A stretch of DNA of 64,000 bases from an uncultured Pelagibacteraceae bacterium (GTDB lineage: Bacteria; Pseudomonadota; Alphaproteobacteria; Pelagibacterales; Pelagibacteraceae): the NCBI GenBank assembly GCA_902578525.1, contig CACHDJ010000001.1:62001-126000 (forward strand), read 5' to 3'. Positions 1-8,955 of this stretch are shown here, piece by piece. Under the pieces are notes generated by a model, which was not told the origin of the DNA, made no database searches, and worked only from the letters and a program-made list of their open reading frames with translations. Every line of letters starts with the position of its first letter. Positions within the stretch are counted from its first letter, which is position 1. Both the position numbers and the translations under genes were made by a program.

Positions 1-794
1 TATTTTTAGATCCAAAAAGACAATATTCTTGTGCTTATTTCAAAAATGAAAATGACAGTTTGGAGGAAGCACAAAATAATAAAATTAATCATATAATTAA
101 AAAACTGAACATTAAACCAAATCAGAAAGTTTTAGATATAGGTTGTGGTTGGGGTTCACTAGCAATCGATATAGCAAAAAATGCAAGTTGTGAGGTTACA
201 GGAATAACATTGTCAGAAAATCAATTAAATTATTGTAATCAAAAAGCAAAAGAAATGAATTTAGAAAATCAAGTTAAATTCAAATTAATGGATTACAGAG
301 AACTTAAAGAAAAATTTGATAGAATTGTAAGTGTTGGGATGTTTGAGCATGTAGGAAGAAAATTTTATAAAAAATTCTTTAAACAAATTGAAAAATTACT
401 TAAAGATGATGGTGTTTCGTTGATACATACAATTGGATCAGTTAATCCACCAAGAGACCCACATCCTTGGATAACTAAATATATTTTTCCGGGGGGTTAT
501 ACCCCTAGCTTAAGTGAAGTAACAAACCCAATAGAAAAAGCAGGACTAATTGTTACAGATATAGAGGTTTTAAGACTTCATTACTCACATACTCTAAGAC
601 ACTGGAAAGAAAATTGTATTAAAAATAAAGAAAAGATTATTCAGATGTTTGATGAAAAATTTTTTAGAATGTGGGAATTTTATCTTGCTGGTTGTGAAAT
701 GGCATTCAAGTGGGGTGATCAAGTTGTATATCAATTTCAACTTACAAAAAATTATAAATCGACTCCTGTGACTAGAGACTATATTTATCAATAA
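1..794 (+). CDS. cfa: Cyclopropane-fatty-acyl-phospholipid synthase family methyltransferase (5' end outside window)
   Basis: The reading frame is open from base 3 to the stop, so the gene begins upstream; about 263 residues are visible. The first visible residues (LDPKRQYSCAYFK) match the conserved part just before the catalytic core of cyclopropane synthases, so a TTG at 60 is not the start. The SAM-binding glycine motif LDIGCGWGSL lies at about visible residues 44-53, followed by SVGMFEHVG, a GGYTPSLSEV segment and the C-terminal RLHYSHTLRHW and YLAGCEMAF motifs typical of the family. These enzymes transfer a methylene or methyl group from SAM to unsaturated acyl chains of membrane phospholipids. 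Cyclopropanation as opposed to another lipid methylation cannot be told from this part alone. It is followed after about 30 nt by a Lys-rich gene on the same strand. Confidence 0.9.
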   Translation, partial: FLDPKRQYSCAYFKNENDSLEEAQNNKINHIIKKLNIKPNQKVLDIGCGWGSLAIDIAKNASCEVTGITLSENQLNYCNQKAKEMNLENQVKFKLMDYRELKEKFDRIVSVGMFEHVGRKFYKKFFKQIEKLLKDDGVSLIHTIGSVNPPRDPHPWITKYIFPGGYTPSLSEVTNPIEKAGLIVTDIEVLRLHYSHTLRHWKENCIKNKEKIIQMFDEKFFRMWEFYLAGCEMAFKWGDQVVYQFQLTKNYKSTPVTRDYIYQ

Positions 795-823
795 ATTATT
801 GATAGAATCGAGTTTCTTTGAAA

Positions 824-2029
824 ATGAAAAAAAAACAAAAAAAATCTAATAGAAAGAAAAAATTTAAAAAAAAATCATCTAATCTAAAGCGTTTTAAAAA
901 AATTAAAAATATTAAAAAAATTTTAAAAAAAAGAAAAAAAAGTTTTGCAAATAAACTTAAAAAAGTTAAAAAAAAAAAACTGATAAGCACCAAAAAAAAA
1001 CTACAGACTAAAGGGGAAAAAAAAGTTCAAAATGAAAGTTTATCTTTAAAATTAGTCAAATTACAATTATCATTAAAGCCTCAATTTAACTTTAAAATTA
1101 ATTTTAGTTTAGAGAAATATATACAAAGATTTTTTGATAAAATTTCAGAAACAATTTCTAATTATAAAATTTTAAAACATGATGAAAAAAGAAGATTAAA
1201 ATTAGAAAAAATTGAACAAGAAAGAAAAGAAAAAATTAAAGTTGAAAAGCAAAAAAAAGAGGAAGCAGCTTTAAAGTTAAAATTAAAAGAACAAGCTTTA
1301 AAAGACGAAGCTAGATTAGAAAAACAAAGAACAAAAGATATAAAATTATTTTTAAGAAAAGAACAGGCTATTTTAAGAATAGAACAAGCTGAAAAGCAGA
1401 AACAATTTTTAAAACAATTAAGATTAGATAAACAAATAGAGAAATTTAGAATTCGAGAAGTCAAAGAATTAGAGAGACTTGAAAAGATTTCTTTAAGAGA
1501 AAAAAGAGATGACTACTCAGGATTACAAGAAAGAATTGATAAGCTTAAAGAGAAATATCGAATAATTAGGGATCAGAAGATTAAAGAAAGAGTAGAAGCT
1601 TTAGGTGTAAAGCTTCAAGGCAATGAAGATAGAGAAACTTTATTATCTAAAGAGAAAGAATATACTTTAGCAAGACAAAAAGTTGAATTTGCATTAGAAA
1701 GTTTCTATAGAAGTGCTAGCAGCTTAGTATTTCAGATAAATAAAAGACATATTACAAGAGATATGTCTATATTACGATGCATTGATAGAAGATTTGAGAC
1801 AGGTGAAATTTTTATTAAATGGGATGAGTCTGAGGATGAAGATTGGCTATTATTAATATATATTAAAAATAATTCGCCTGATGAAGGTATTGTTATAGAA
1901 GATAAAGCAAATTCAGAAAAAAATATTTCTCATGAATTTAGAAGTGTAGATATATTTAAAGCCTCAGATACCATGGTTGACTCTTTGACCCAACTTATTG
2001 CAAGAAAAAGAGCGAAAAATAACAATTAA
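824..2029 (+). CDS. Lysine-rich coiled-coil protein of unknown function
   Basis: I do not recognise a named family. The 401-residue protein has three parts. The first 70 residues are extremely basic, with 34 lysines and 4 arginines and almost no acidic residue. Residues about 100-290 form a long charged helix with heptad-like Glu/Lys/Arg/Leu patterning, a likely coiled coil. The last 110 or so residues form a compact-looking domain with aromatic and acidic residues (GEIFIKWDESEDEDW and later HEFRSVDIFKASD). No signal peptide or membrane segment is seen. The basic head resembles histone H1-like or nucleic-acid-binding tails, but that is inference. ATG 824 is preferred to a TTG two codons upstream. 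Long A-runs in the first 200 nt make this a place where indel errors are plausible, although the frame is intact. Confidence 0.8.
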   Translation: MKKKQKKSNRKKKFKKKSSNLKRFKKIKNIKKILKKRKKSFANKLKKVKKKKLISTKKKLQTKGEKKVQNESLSLKLVKLQLSLKPQFNFKINFSLEKYIQRFFDKISETISNYKILKHDEKRRLKLEKIEQERKEKIKVEKQKKEEAALKLKLKEQALKDEARLEKQRTKDIKLFLRKEQAILRIEQAEKQKQFLKQLRLDKQIEKFRIREVKELERLEKISLREKRDDYSGLQERIDKLKEKYRIIRDQKIKERVEALGVKLQGNEDRETLLSKEKEYTLARQKVEFALESFYRSASSLVFQINKRHITRDMSILRCIDRRFETGEIFIKWDESEDEDWLLLIYIKNNSPDEGIVIEDKANSEKNISHEFRSVDIFKASDTMVDSLTQLIARKRAKNNN

Positions 2030-2059
2030 TATTTATTCATTTATTAAGTAGTATCTTGA

Positions 2060-2353
2060 ATGATTTTAGGAACAGCATTTCTAGTAATTCTCTACTTAAT
2101 TTTAAAGTATATTCTCTCATGGATATCATATTATAATAATTTAGACTCTAGACTGGGAGATAGTACTTGGCGATTTAGTTATGATTATCCAGTTTCAGGT
2201 GAGCGAGATATATCGGACTTAGATGATAAAAATTTTGTAAGACTTAGAAGAAAAAAAAACAAAATTGTATTGTTAATGTACTCTATAGTTCTTATTATGT
2301 TTATAGCTTCAATGTCATTATTTAGCCAATTAATGATATTTTTTTTAAATTAG
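2060..2353 (+). CDS. Small two-helix membrane protein, hypothetical
   Basis: A 97-residue protein with a hydrophobic N-terminal helix (about residues 2-20), a polar middle containing DSTWRFSYDYPVSGERD and a Lys/Arg cluster (RLRRKKNK, about 61-68), then a second hydrophobic helix (about 69-95). The basic cluster before helix 2 suggests the middle faces the cytoplasm. I do not recognise a family. It starts 30 nt after the Lys-rich gene on the same strand, so the two may be co-transcribed. Its last bases overlap the convergent DCC-type gene by 4 nt. Codon use and composition match the neighbours. Confidence 0.65.
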   Translation: MILGTAFLVILYLILKYILSWISYYNNLDSRLGDSTWRFSYDYPVSGERDISDLDDKNFVRLRRKKNKIVLLMYSIVLIMFIASMSLFSQLMIFFLN

Positions 2354-2697
2354 TCTTTTAATTGCTTTTTATTTTTTAAATATAAAAAAAAGGCGATTAT
2401 TTCATACACAAAAGAAAATATATTAAAAATTATTGGTAGTCTGAAAAAATTATGCAGAAATTTATATTTAGGTATTTTTTTCCATAATACTAGAAATGCT
2501 TCAGCACCCTCTATAACTTTCTTATCTTCAATTACATGAAGTCTTCTTAAGAGCTGTTTTTTATTTTTAGAAGTTTCTTGTTCTGCTAAATTATTATTGG
2601 TTATATCTATCCAATCAATTTCTTTAAGCTTTTCTCTTTTGTATAGGTCTATTTCTGCCTTACAAATTTTACATGAATTATTAAAATAAACTCTCAT
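2350..2697 (-). CDS. DCC1-like thiol-disulfide oxidoreductase family protein (DUF393)
   Basis: A 115-residue protein opening with MRVYFNNSCKICKAEIDLY. This is the family pattern: a short beta strand, then a CxxC pair (Cys9 and Cys12) at the start of a helix, as in a thioredoxin-like fold. A helical segment around GAEAFLVLWKKIPKY and a hydrophobic C-terminal helix also fit DUF393. The family is predicted to be redox active, but its substrates are unknown. It is divergent from tldD (92 nt between starts), and a cyclopropane-synthase-type gene lies 1.5 kb away. The family call rests on the CxxC context and length; a physiological role is not assigned. Confidence 0.75.
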   Translation of the reverse strand: MRVYFNNSCKICKAEIDLYKREKLKEIDWIDITNNNLAEQETSKNKKQLLRRLHVIEDKKVIEGAEAFLVLWKKIPKYKFLHNFFRLPIIFNIFSFVYEIIAFFLYLKNKKQLKD

Positions 2698-2789
2698 TTA
2701 GACAATTATCTACTAACTATTTGCTTATATGTACATGCGTAAAATACTCTAGTTGAAAATTATCTTAAACAACATATGTATTATCAATT

Positions 2790-4202
2790 ATGAGTAATTT
2801 TTTTGAAAAATCTGATTTATCTAGAAATGATGCAGAGAGTATAATTTCAGATACATTAAAAAAATGTGATGATGGAGAATTATATTTAGAAAATTCAAAA
2901 TCTGAAAGTATTTTACTAGATGATAATAAGATTAAAAATTCCAGTTATAATTCAGATTTAGGCTTTGGTTTTAGAGCAGTGTCTGGTGAGGTTGTAGCCT
3001 ATTCGCACTCAAATGAAATATCTAAAAATTCATTAAAACAATCATCAGAAAATTTAAAATCAACATTAAAATCAGCGAAAGGGACATATAATCAGTCTAT
3101 TCCTAAATCAAATAAAAAGTATTATGAAAATATTAATCCAATTGAACAAAAATCACTAAATTCCAAAATAGAAATATTGAATAAAGTTAATGAATATCTT
3201 CGTAAAAAAAATAAAAATGTTAAACAAGTAACTGCAAATTTTACTGGAGAGCAAAAGTCTATTGAAATAATTAGATCTGGTGGAGAAACATTAACTGATG
3301 TAAGACCATTAATAAGATTTAATGTATCCGTGATGCTTGAAAAAAATGGAAGAAAAGAAACAGGTGTATATGGAATTGGTGGAAGACAATCTTATGATGC
3401 ATATTTAAAAGAGGATAATTGGAAAAATGTTTGTGAAGAAGCTCTAAGAATAGCTTCAGTTAATTTAGAGAGTAAACCAGCACCTGCTGGAGAAATGAAA
3501 GTTGTACTAGGTCCTGGATGGCCCGCGATTTTGATTCATGAAGCTATAGGACATGGATTGGAGGGCGATTTTAATAGAAAAAAAACTTCTGCATTTCATA
3601 ATTTGATGGGTCAAAAAGTTGCCAGCGAAGGAGTTACCATTGTAGATGATGGTACTATAGATAATAGAAGAGGCAGTCTTACAATTGATGATGAGGGAAC
3701 ACCAACAGAAAAAACTGTACTAATTGAAAATGGAATTTTAAAAAACTTCATGCAAGATAGATTAAATGCTCGATTAATGAAAACTCGATCAACTGGAAGT
3801 GGAAGAAGGGAAAATTACAAACATATTGTTTTGCCGCGAATGAGAAATACAATGATGTTGAACGGTAAACAAACTCAAGACGAAATGATTAAATCAGTAG
3901 ACAAAGGTATTTTTGCTGTGAGCTTTGGAGGAGGTCAAGTTGACATTACATCTGGAAAATTTGTATTTAATTGTACTGAAGCATATGAAATTATTGACGG
4001 TAAAATTGGATCACCTATTAAAGGGGCAACTCTAATAGGAGATGGTCCCTCTATCTTAAGAGAAGTTTCAATGGTTGGTAATGACATGATGTTAGACCCT
4101 GGCATAGGAACTTGTGGTAAAGCAGGGCAGGGCGTGCCGGTAGGAGTTGCTCAACCTTCAATTCTAATTGATAAGATGACTGTTGGTGGAACAAAACTCT
4201 AA
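2790..4202 (+). CDS. tldD: Metalloprotease TldD
   Basis: A 470-residue TldD. The zinc site HExxxH is visible as HEAIGHGLEGD (His250, Glu251, His255), followed by the family's Gly-rich C-terminal half with GSGRRENYKH and a GTCGKAGQGVPVGVAQPS tail. In enterobacteria TldD and TldE form a heteromeric protease that unfolds and degrades small peptides and processes modified peptides such as microcin B17 and the antitoxin CcdA. The cellular substrate in marine alphaproteobacteria is unknown. The partner gene tldE follows with a 1-nt overlap (TAATG), so the two subunits are translationally coupled. In many alphaproteobacteria tldD lies just upstream of the cytochrome oxidase genes; here those genes start 26 kb further on. 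Confidence 0.95.
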   Translation: MSNFFEKSDLSRNDAESIISDTLKKCDDGELYLENSKSESILLDDNKIKNSSYNSDLGFGFRAVSGEVVAYSHSNEISKNSLKQSSENLKSTLKSAKGTYNQSIPKSNKKYYENINPIEQKSLNSKIEILNKVNEYLRKKNKNVKQVTANFTGEQKSIEIIRSGGETLTDVRPLIRFNVSVMLEKNGRKETGVYGIGGRQSYDAYLKEDNWKNVCEEALRIASVNLESKPAPAGEMKVVLGPGWPAILIHEAIGHGLEGDFNRKKTSAFHNLMGQKVASEGVTIVDDGTIDNRRGSLTIDDEGTPTEKTVLIENGILKNFMQDRLNARLMKTRSTGSGRRENYKHIVLPRMRNTMMLNGKQTQDEMIKSVDKGIFAVSFGGGQVDITSGKFVFNCTEAYEIIDGKIGSPIKGATLIGDGPSILREVSMVGNDMMLDPGIGTCGKAGQGVPVGVAQPSILIDKMTVGGTKL

Positions 4203-5518
4203 TGGTCAAAGATCAAGATTATTTAAAAAATAAAGCATCTTATTGTTTGGATTTAGCAAAAAAATTAGGAGCTACAAATATAAGTGTGCATGTGGGTAAT
4301 TCTATTTCTGAGACAGTAAATTTTAGAAATAAAAAGTTAGACGAATCTAATAGATCAGATAATCTTGGAATAGATATTACAACTTACATAGGTAAAAAAA
4401 AATCATCAATATCTTCATCAAATTTACTGAATAATAACTTAGATATTTTAATTGAAAAATGCATTGAGACTACAAAAAATACTCCTGAGGATGAATTTAA
4501 TTCACTTCCTGATAAAGATTTACTTGCTAAAGATGTTAAAGATTTAAATTTATATGATGATACTCATATTGAGAATGATACTAAGATCGAATATTTATTA
4601 AAACTAGAAACAGCAGCTTCAAACAATAAAAAGATAGTAAATACCGAGTCAAGTTTTGTAGAAAATAAATCAAATTTTATTTTAGCTAACAGTGATGGTT
4701 TTTGTAAAGGTTTTAAAACTTCATCATTCACAGCCTATAGTGTTGCAGTTGCTAAAGATGACAAAAGTATGGAGAGAGATTATGAGTATACCCACAAATG
4801 TCATCTCAAAGATATTGAGAGTGCAGAAAAATTAGGAAAAAAAGCTGCAGAACAAACAATTAAAAAATTAAGTCCAAAAAAAATTGGTAGTGAAAAAATT
4901 TCTATAATTTTTGATAAAAGAATTGCAAAGGGAATTTTGAGCACTTTTGCTAGTGCTATATCGTCCTCTGCTATTACAAGAGGAACTTCATTTTTAAAAG
5001 ACAAAATCAGTCAAAAAATATTTCCTGATGTGATAAATATTTTTGACAAACCCGACATTTTTAAAGGTTTAGGTTCAAGAAGTTTTGATTCAGAAGGAGT
5101 TAAAACAGATACATTAAAATTGGTTGAGCAAGGTATTTTAAAGCATTACTTAATAGATACATATAATGGTAAAAAATTGAATCTTAAATCTAACGGAAGA
5201 TGTGGAGGAACAAGTAATCTTTATTTTGATAATGGCAAAATTTCTTATAAAGATCTTTTAAACTCAAGCTCAAAAATTCTTTACATAACTGAAACTATTG
5301 GTCATGGAAGCAACATTGTAACTGGAGATTACTCTGTTGGAGCAACTGGTTTTTTAATTGAAAATGGAGAATTTAAATATCCAATTAATGAAATTACAAT
5401 AGCTGGTAACTTTAAAGATATGTTTCAACATTTAACTTTAGCTAATGATTTAGAATTTGAGTATTCAACTAATTCTCCAACTATGATGATTGAAGGAATG
5501 GTTGTGGCTGGTAAGTAG
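4202..5518 (+). CDS. pmbA: Metalloprotease TldE/PmbA subunit
   Basis: A 438-residue protein of the TldD/PmbA family without the HExxxH zinc motif, as expected for the TldE/PmbA subunit. N-terminal segments such as SISETVNFRNKKLDESNRS and C-terminal segments such as RCGGTSNLYFDNG, GHGSNIVTGDYSVGATGF and EITIAGNFKDMF are characteristic. It pairs with TldD, supplying the non-catalytic half of the chamber (known from the E. coli enzyme). Its start overlaps the tldD stop by 1 nt. It ends 6 nt before the convergent DUF6134-like gene. Confidence 0.94.
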   Translation: MVKDQDYLKNKASYCLDLAKKLGATNISVHVGNSISETVNFRNKKLDESNRSDNLGIDITTYIGKKKSSISSSNLLNNNLDILIEKCIETTKNTPEDEFNSLPDKDLLAKDVKDLNLYDDTHIENDTKIEYLLKLETAASNNKKIVNTESSFVENKSNFILANSDGFCKGFKTSSFTAYSVAVAKDDKSMERDYEYTHKCHLKDIESAEKLGKKAAEQTIKKLSPKKIGSEKISIIFDKRIAKGILSTFASAISSSAITRGTSFLKDKISQKIFPDVINIFDKPDIFKGLGSRSFDSEGVKTDTLKLVEQGILKHYLIDTYNGKKLNLKSNGRCGGTSNLYFDNGKISYKDLLNSSSKILYITETIGHGSNIVTGDYSVGATGFLIENGEFKYPINEITIAGNFKDMFQHLTLANDLEFEYSTNSPTMMIEGMVVAGK

Positions 5519-5524
5519 TTAGAT

Positions 5525-6205
5525 TTACTCAATACTTTTTAGACGATATTCCCAATCACCCATTCTAGAATATGAGACTTTTATAATCATGGAATTTTTT
5601 TGATCAAACCAGATATCAAAATTTAGCCTTTTGTCTTTAGGTAAAGACATATTTTTTGATTTCAATGTAAAATGATCAACCTCAAAAGTTTTTCCATACT
5701 GATTAATTTTTTCTTTTCCTACAAAAGTTACAATTTGTTCTTTAATGCTTCCTGAAATAGGACTAATCTGACTTTGAGTTTGTAAAATTTTATGGTTCCA
5801 CCAGTTTCCAATAATATTATTATTTGATGCTTTTCCAACATATGAGGAACCTTTTATATTGAATTCATTACTTTCTTTATTAAAAACTAAATTAACAAAT
5901 TTTTTTTTATCATTTTGTAAAGTTTCTGAAACATAAGAAACTAATTGATCTTTTAAATATTTTTCTTCACCATATCCTTCAACTTGAAAAATTGTTGCTC
6001 CTAAAAGTTTTACAGAAAATTTAATTTGATTAGAAACTGTTGTCTCATCTCCTGTTCTAGTAAAAAAATAATAATTATAACCAATTAATTCTCCATTTCT
6101 AAATATTTCCATTTCAATCTTATTATATTTATTATAATGAGCTATATGAGCTATTGAAATAGATGAATAAAATATAAGAAATATAAAAACTAAAAATTTT
6201 TTCAT
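5525..6205 (-). CDS. Secreted DUF6134-like protein
   Basis: A 226-residue protein with a clear signal peptide (MKKFLVFIFLIFYSSISIAH, about residues 1-19). Beta-rich mature sequence follows, beginning HYNKYNKIEMEIFRNGELIGYNYYFFTRTGDET. The pattern (an RNGE.IG.. start, VEGYGEEKYLKDQLVSYVSET, and a closing DIWFDQKNSMIIKVSYSRMGDWEYRL) resembles DUF6134/DUF3108-type periplasmic proteins that report the sugar- or lipid-binding barrel fold. The exact family is assigned from memory and the function is unknown. It is divergent from the YczE-like membrane protein with 52 nt between starts, which must hold both promoters. Confidence 0.65.
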   Translation of the reverse strand: MKKFLVFIFLIFYSSISIAHIAHYNKYNKIEMEIFRNGELIGYNYYFFTRTGDETTVSNQIKFSVKLLGATIFQVEGYGEEKYLKDQLVSYVSETLQNDKKKFVNLVFNKESNEFNIKGSSYVGKASNNNIIGNWWNHKILQTQSQISPISGSIKEQIVTFVGKEKINQYGKTFEVDHFTLKSKNMSLPKDKRLNFDIWFDQKNSMIIKVSYSRMGDWEYRLKSIE

Positions 6206-6257
6206 TTGGAAGTTACATTAATAGACTTTATCAATAATAGAAATAATTTAATAAAAA

Positions 6258-6905
6258 ATGTTTTTGAAAATAAAGAAGATACCAAAAGTTAATTGGAGCT
6301 CTAGTGAGCCATATAATTTTAAACCAAAATTTTCTACATTTTTCTTTTTATGCTTTGGTTTAACCTTGTTTGGTTTAGGAGAAGGATTATTGATTGTTTC
6401 TTTTACCGGGGCTTCTCCTTGGAGTGTTTTAGCCCAAGGTATTTCTCTTAATGTAAATTTAAGTATCGGTACGATTACTTTACTTATAAGTATTGCTGTT
6501 TTGATTTTGTGGATTCCCTTGGGTCAAAAACCTGGTATGGGAACTATTTTCAATGCATTGATAATTGCTTTAATGATTGATCTTTGTATAAAGTTTGTAC
6601 CAACTCCATCTACTTATTTTCAGCAATTAATCTTAGCAGCAATTTCTGTATTAATAGTTGGAATAGGTGGTGGTATTTATTTAGTTTCTAATTTAGGTGC
6701 AGGACCAAGAGATGGATTGATGATAGGATTACAAAAAATTACTAATTTACCAATAGCAGCGGTAAGAGCTTCTCTAGAAATTTCTGTTGTAAGTGTTGGT
6801 TGGTATTTAGGTGGAACTGTAGGATTGGGAACTTTATTATTTGCATTTGGAATAGGTCCTTGTGTTGCTTTAGGCTTATATTTAGTTGATAAAATTTTTA
6901 ACTAA
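6258..6905 (+). CDS. YczE/YitT-type integral membrane protein
   Basis: A 215-residue, five- to six-helix membrane protein. Motifs FTGASPWSVLAQGIS and LVSNLGAGPRDGLMIGL are the paired repeats typical of the YczE-like family (COG2364); the second GAGPRDG motif is particularly diagnostic. Its function is unproven; it is often proposed as a transporter. The last 4 nt overlap the 3' end of typA, which is convergent. Nothing in the sequence shows specific regulation. Confidence 0.8.
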   Translation: MFLKIKKIPKVNWSSSEPYNFKPKFSTFFFLCFGLTLFGLGEGLLIVSFTGASPWSVLAQGISLNVNLSIGTITLLISIAVLILWIPLGQKPGMGTIFNALIIALMIDLCIKFVPTPSTYFQQLILAAISVLIVGIGGGIYLVSNLGAGPRDGLMIGLQKITNLPIAAVRASLEISVVSVGWYLGGTVGLGTLLFAFGIGPCVALGLYLVDKIFN

Positions 6906-8728
6906 GCAGCTGCTCCAGATTTTTCACTTTTTTTTCTTTCATGAGGATCTAGGATAGCCTTTCTTAATCTGCAAGACTCTGGTGTAATTTCTAAGGCTTC
7001 ATCAGCATTAAGCATGCTAAGTTGCTCTGCAATTGACATTTTTCTAACAGGGGTAAGCACAACATTTTCATCAGTTCCTTGAGTTCTCATGTTAGTTAAT
7101 TTTTTACCTTTCATAACATTAATAATCATATCCCCAGGTTTTGGAGAAAATCCAACAATCATTCCTGGATAAACAGGATCATTATGAGTTATAAACATCT
7201 CACCTCTAGCTTGTAAATTAAAAATTGCAAATGCAACAGCCTTACCTTGTTCCATTGATATTAGTGCACCATTTTTTCTTCCTTCCATTTCACCTTCAAA
7301 TGGACCGTAGCCATGAAAAATTTTATTAATTACTCCATTTCCTTTAGTAAGAGTAAGAAATCTACTTGTGTAACCCATTAAACCTCTAGTTGGTGCATGA
7401 AAAATTAGTCGTTTTTTATTTTTGCCTGTATCCTTTAATTCTATCAATTTACCTTTTCTTTTATTCATGGAGTCAATTATTTTTGAAGAATATTCTTCAT
7501 CTAGGTCCATAGTAATTTCTTCAATTGGCTCTAGTTTATTTCCATTTTCATCTTTTTTGAATAATACTTTTGGGGGACTTACAGTCATCTCAAATCCTTC
7601 TCTTCTCATTTGAGTAAGCAAGATTTCAAGCATTAGTTCACCTCTGCCACTTACCACGAAAGAATCGTTCATATCATTTTCTGAGAATGTAATTCCAACA
7701 TTGTTTTGCGCTTCTTGGATTAATCTATCTCTAATTTGTGTACTGGTAAGTTTTTTTCCTTCTCTTCCCGCCAAGGGAGATGTGTTGACTGTAATAGTAA
7801 CAGACATAGTTGGAGGATCAATGGGAGTAGCAGTGATAGGCTCAATAACCTCTAAATCACATATCGTATCTGCAACATTAGCTTTTTCTAATCCAGCAAC
7901 AATAACAATATCTCCTGCTTCCCCAACCTCAATTGGAACTTTTTTGGTTCCTTCATACCTGAAAATTTTTGTAAGCCTTCCTTCATCAACTTTTTCTCCT
8001 CTCAAGTTGATTGCTTTTATAGCTTGATTAGCTTTAGCAGTTCCTTGTGCAATTTTTCCTACTAAACTTCTTCCTAAAAAATTATCTGCATAAAGTAGAG
8101 TTGATAACATCGCAAATGGCTTTGATTTATCAAACTCTTCAGGTTTTACATGCTCAATAATTTGATCCAATAAAGGGCTTAAGTTTTTCTTAGGACCATT
8201 TTCCTCTTTATCTGCCCAACCCAATCTTCCGCTAGCATATAAAACTGGAAAATCTAGTTGTTTTTCATTCGCATCTAAACTTACAAATAAGTCAAAAGTT
8301 TCATCTAAAACTTCATTAGCTCTTTGATCTGCTTTGTCTAATTTATTAATAACTACAATTGGTTGTAATCCTTGTTTTAGTGCTTTTGATAATACAAATT
8401 TTGTTTGAGGCATTACTCCTTCAGCAGAGTCTATAAGTAATAGTGCACCATCAGCCATACTAAGCACTCTTTCTACTTCAGCTGCAAAATCTCTGTGGCC
8501 AGGAGTATCAATAATATTAATACGCGAGCTTTTCCAATTTATGGAGGCTGGTTTAGCTAAAATTGTAATTCCTCTCTCTTTTTCAAGTTCACCTGAATCC
8601 ATTAATCTTTCATTAACAATTTCATTATCTCTGAATGAACCACTTTGTTTCATTAAGTTATCAATTAAAGTAGTTTTACCGTGGTCAACGTGAGCAATAA
8701 TTGTGATGTTTCTTATATCCTTGTTCAT
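6902..8728 (-). CDS. typA: Ribosome-binding GTPase TypA/BipA
   Basis: A 608-residue translational GTPase. G-motifs are visible near the N-terminus: AHVDHGKT (G1), RGITI (G2), DTPGH (G3) and NKLD (G4). EF-G-like domains and the BipA-specific C-terminal domain follow (TRGLMGYTSRFLTLTKG, then the end MSIAEQLSMLNADEALEITPE). TypA binds the 70S ribosome at the EF-G site and supports 50S assembly and growth under stress or cold. It is full length. The 5' side has about 86 nt before a 38-residue basic gene on the same strand, and a TATATAAG sequence lies about 15 nt upstream of the ATG. Confidence 0.97.
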   Translation of the reverse strand: MNKDIRNITIIAHVDHGKTTLIDNLMKQSGSFRDNEIVNERLMDSGELEKERGITILAKPASINWKSSRINIIDTPGHRDFAAEVERVLSMADGALLLIDSAEGVMPQTKFVLSKALKQGLQPIVVINKLDKADQRANEVLDETFDLFVSLDANEKQLDFPVLYASGRLGWADKEENGPKKNLSPLLDQIIEHVKPEEFDKSKPFAMLSTLLYADNFLGRSLVGKIAQGTAKANQAIKAINLRGEKVDEGRLTKIFRYEGTKKVPIEVGEAGDIVIVAGLEKANVADTICDLEVIEPITATPIDPPTMSVTITVNTSPLAGREGKKLTSTQIRDRLIQEAQNNVGITFSENDMNDSFVVSGRGELMLEILLTQMRREGFEMTVSPPKVLFKKDENGNKLEPIEEITMDLDEEYSSKIIDSMNKRKGKLIELKDTGKNKKRLIFHAPTRGLMGYTSRFLTLTKGNGVINKIFHGYGPFEGEMEGRKNGALISMEQGKAVAFAIFNLQARGEMFITHNDPVYPGMIVGFSPKPGDMIINVMKGKKLTNMRTQGTDENVVLTPVRKMSIAEQLSMLNADEALEITPESCRLRKAILDPHERKKSEKSGAAA

Positions 8729-8814
8729 AATTTGTGGCTCTTATATAGTAATTTTTTTTTTTGAAAACTCCTAAAAATCTAAAGAAATATTAAGATTTTG
8801 AAAAAAATATGACA

Positions 8815-8931
8815 TTATTTTGTTTTTTTTGTTTTTTCTCTTTTTAATTTTCTTTTTTCTTTTAGACTTAATTTCGGTTTTTTTTTAACACTAGAATCTT
8901 TGAAAGATTTTCCACTATATCGTTTTGACAT
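8815..8931 (-). CDS. 38-residue highly basic protein
   Basis: A complete small frame, ATG to TAA, encoding MSKRYSGKSFKDSSVKKKPK followed by an 18-residue Lys/Arg/Glu-rich tail (38 residues, 18 of them basic). It is easily missed because of its length. It lies on the typA strand, 86 nt upstream of typA. The N-terminal MSKRYSGKSFKDSS is less repetitive than chance A-rich sequence would give, which favours a real protein. No Shine-Dalgarno sequence is obvious. Such short basic proteins are often ribosome- or nucleic-acid-associated, but that is inference. Conservation of the frame in relatives would decide. Confidence 0.55.
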   Translation of the reverse strand: MSKRYSGKSFKDSSVKKKPKLSLKEKRKLKREKTKKTK

Positions 8932-8955
8932 GAAAATATTTTAATAATTTTAAAG

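Noticed and set aside
60..62. TTG as the start of the first gene
   Set aside because: The same frame is open to base 3 and encodes conserved cyclopropane synthase residues (YSCAYFK), so the true start is outside the window.
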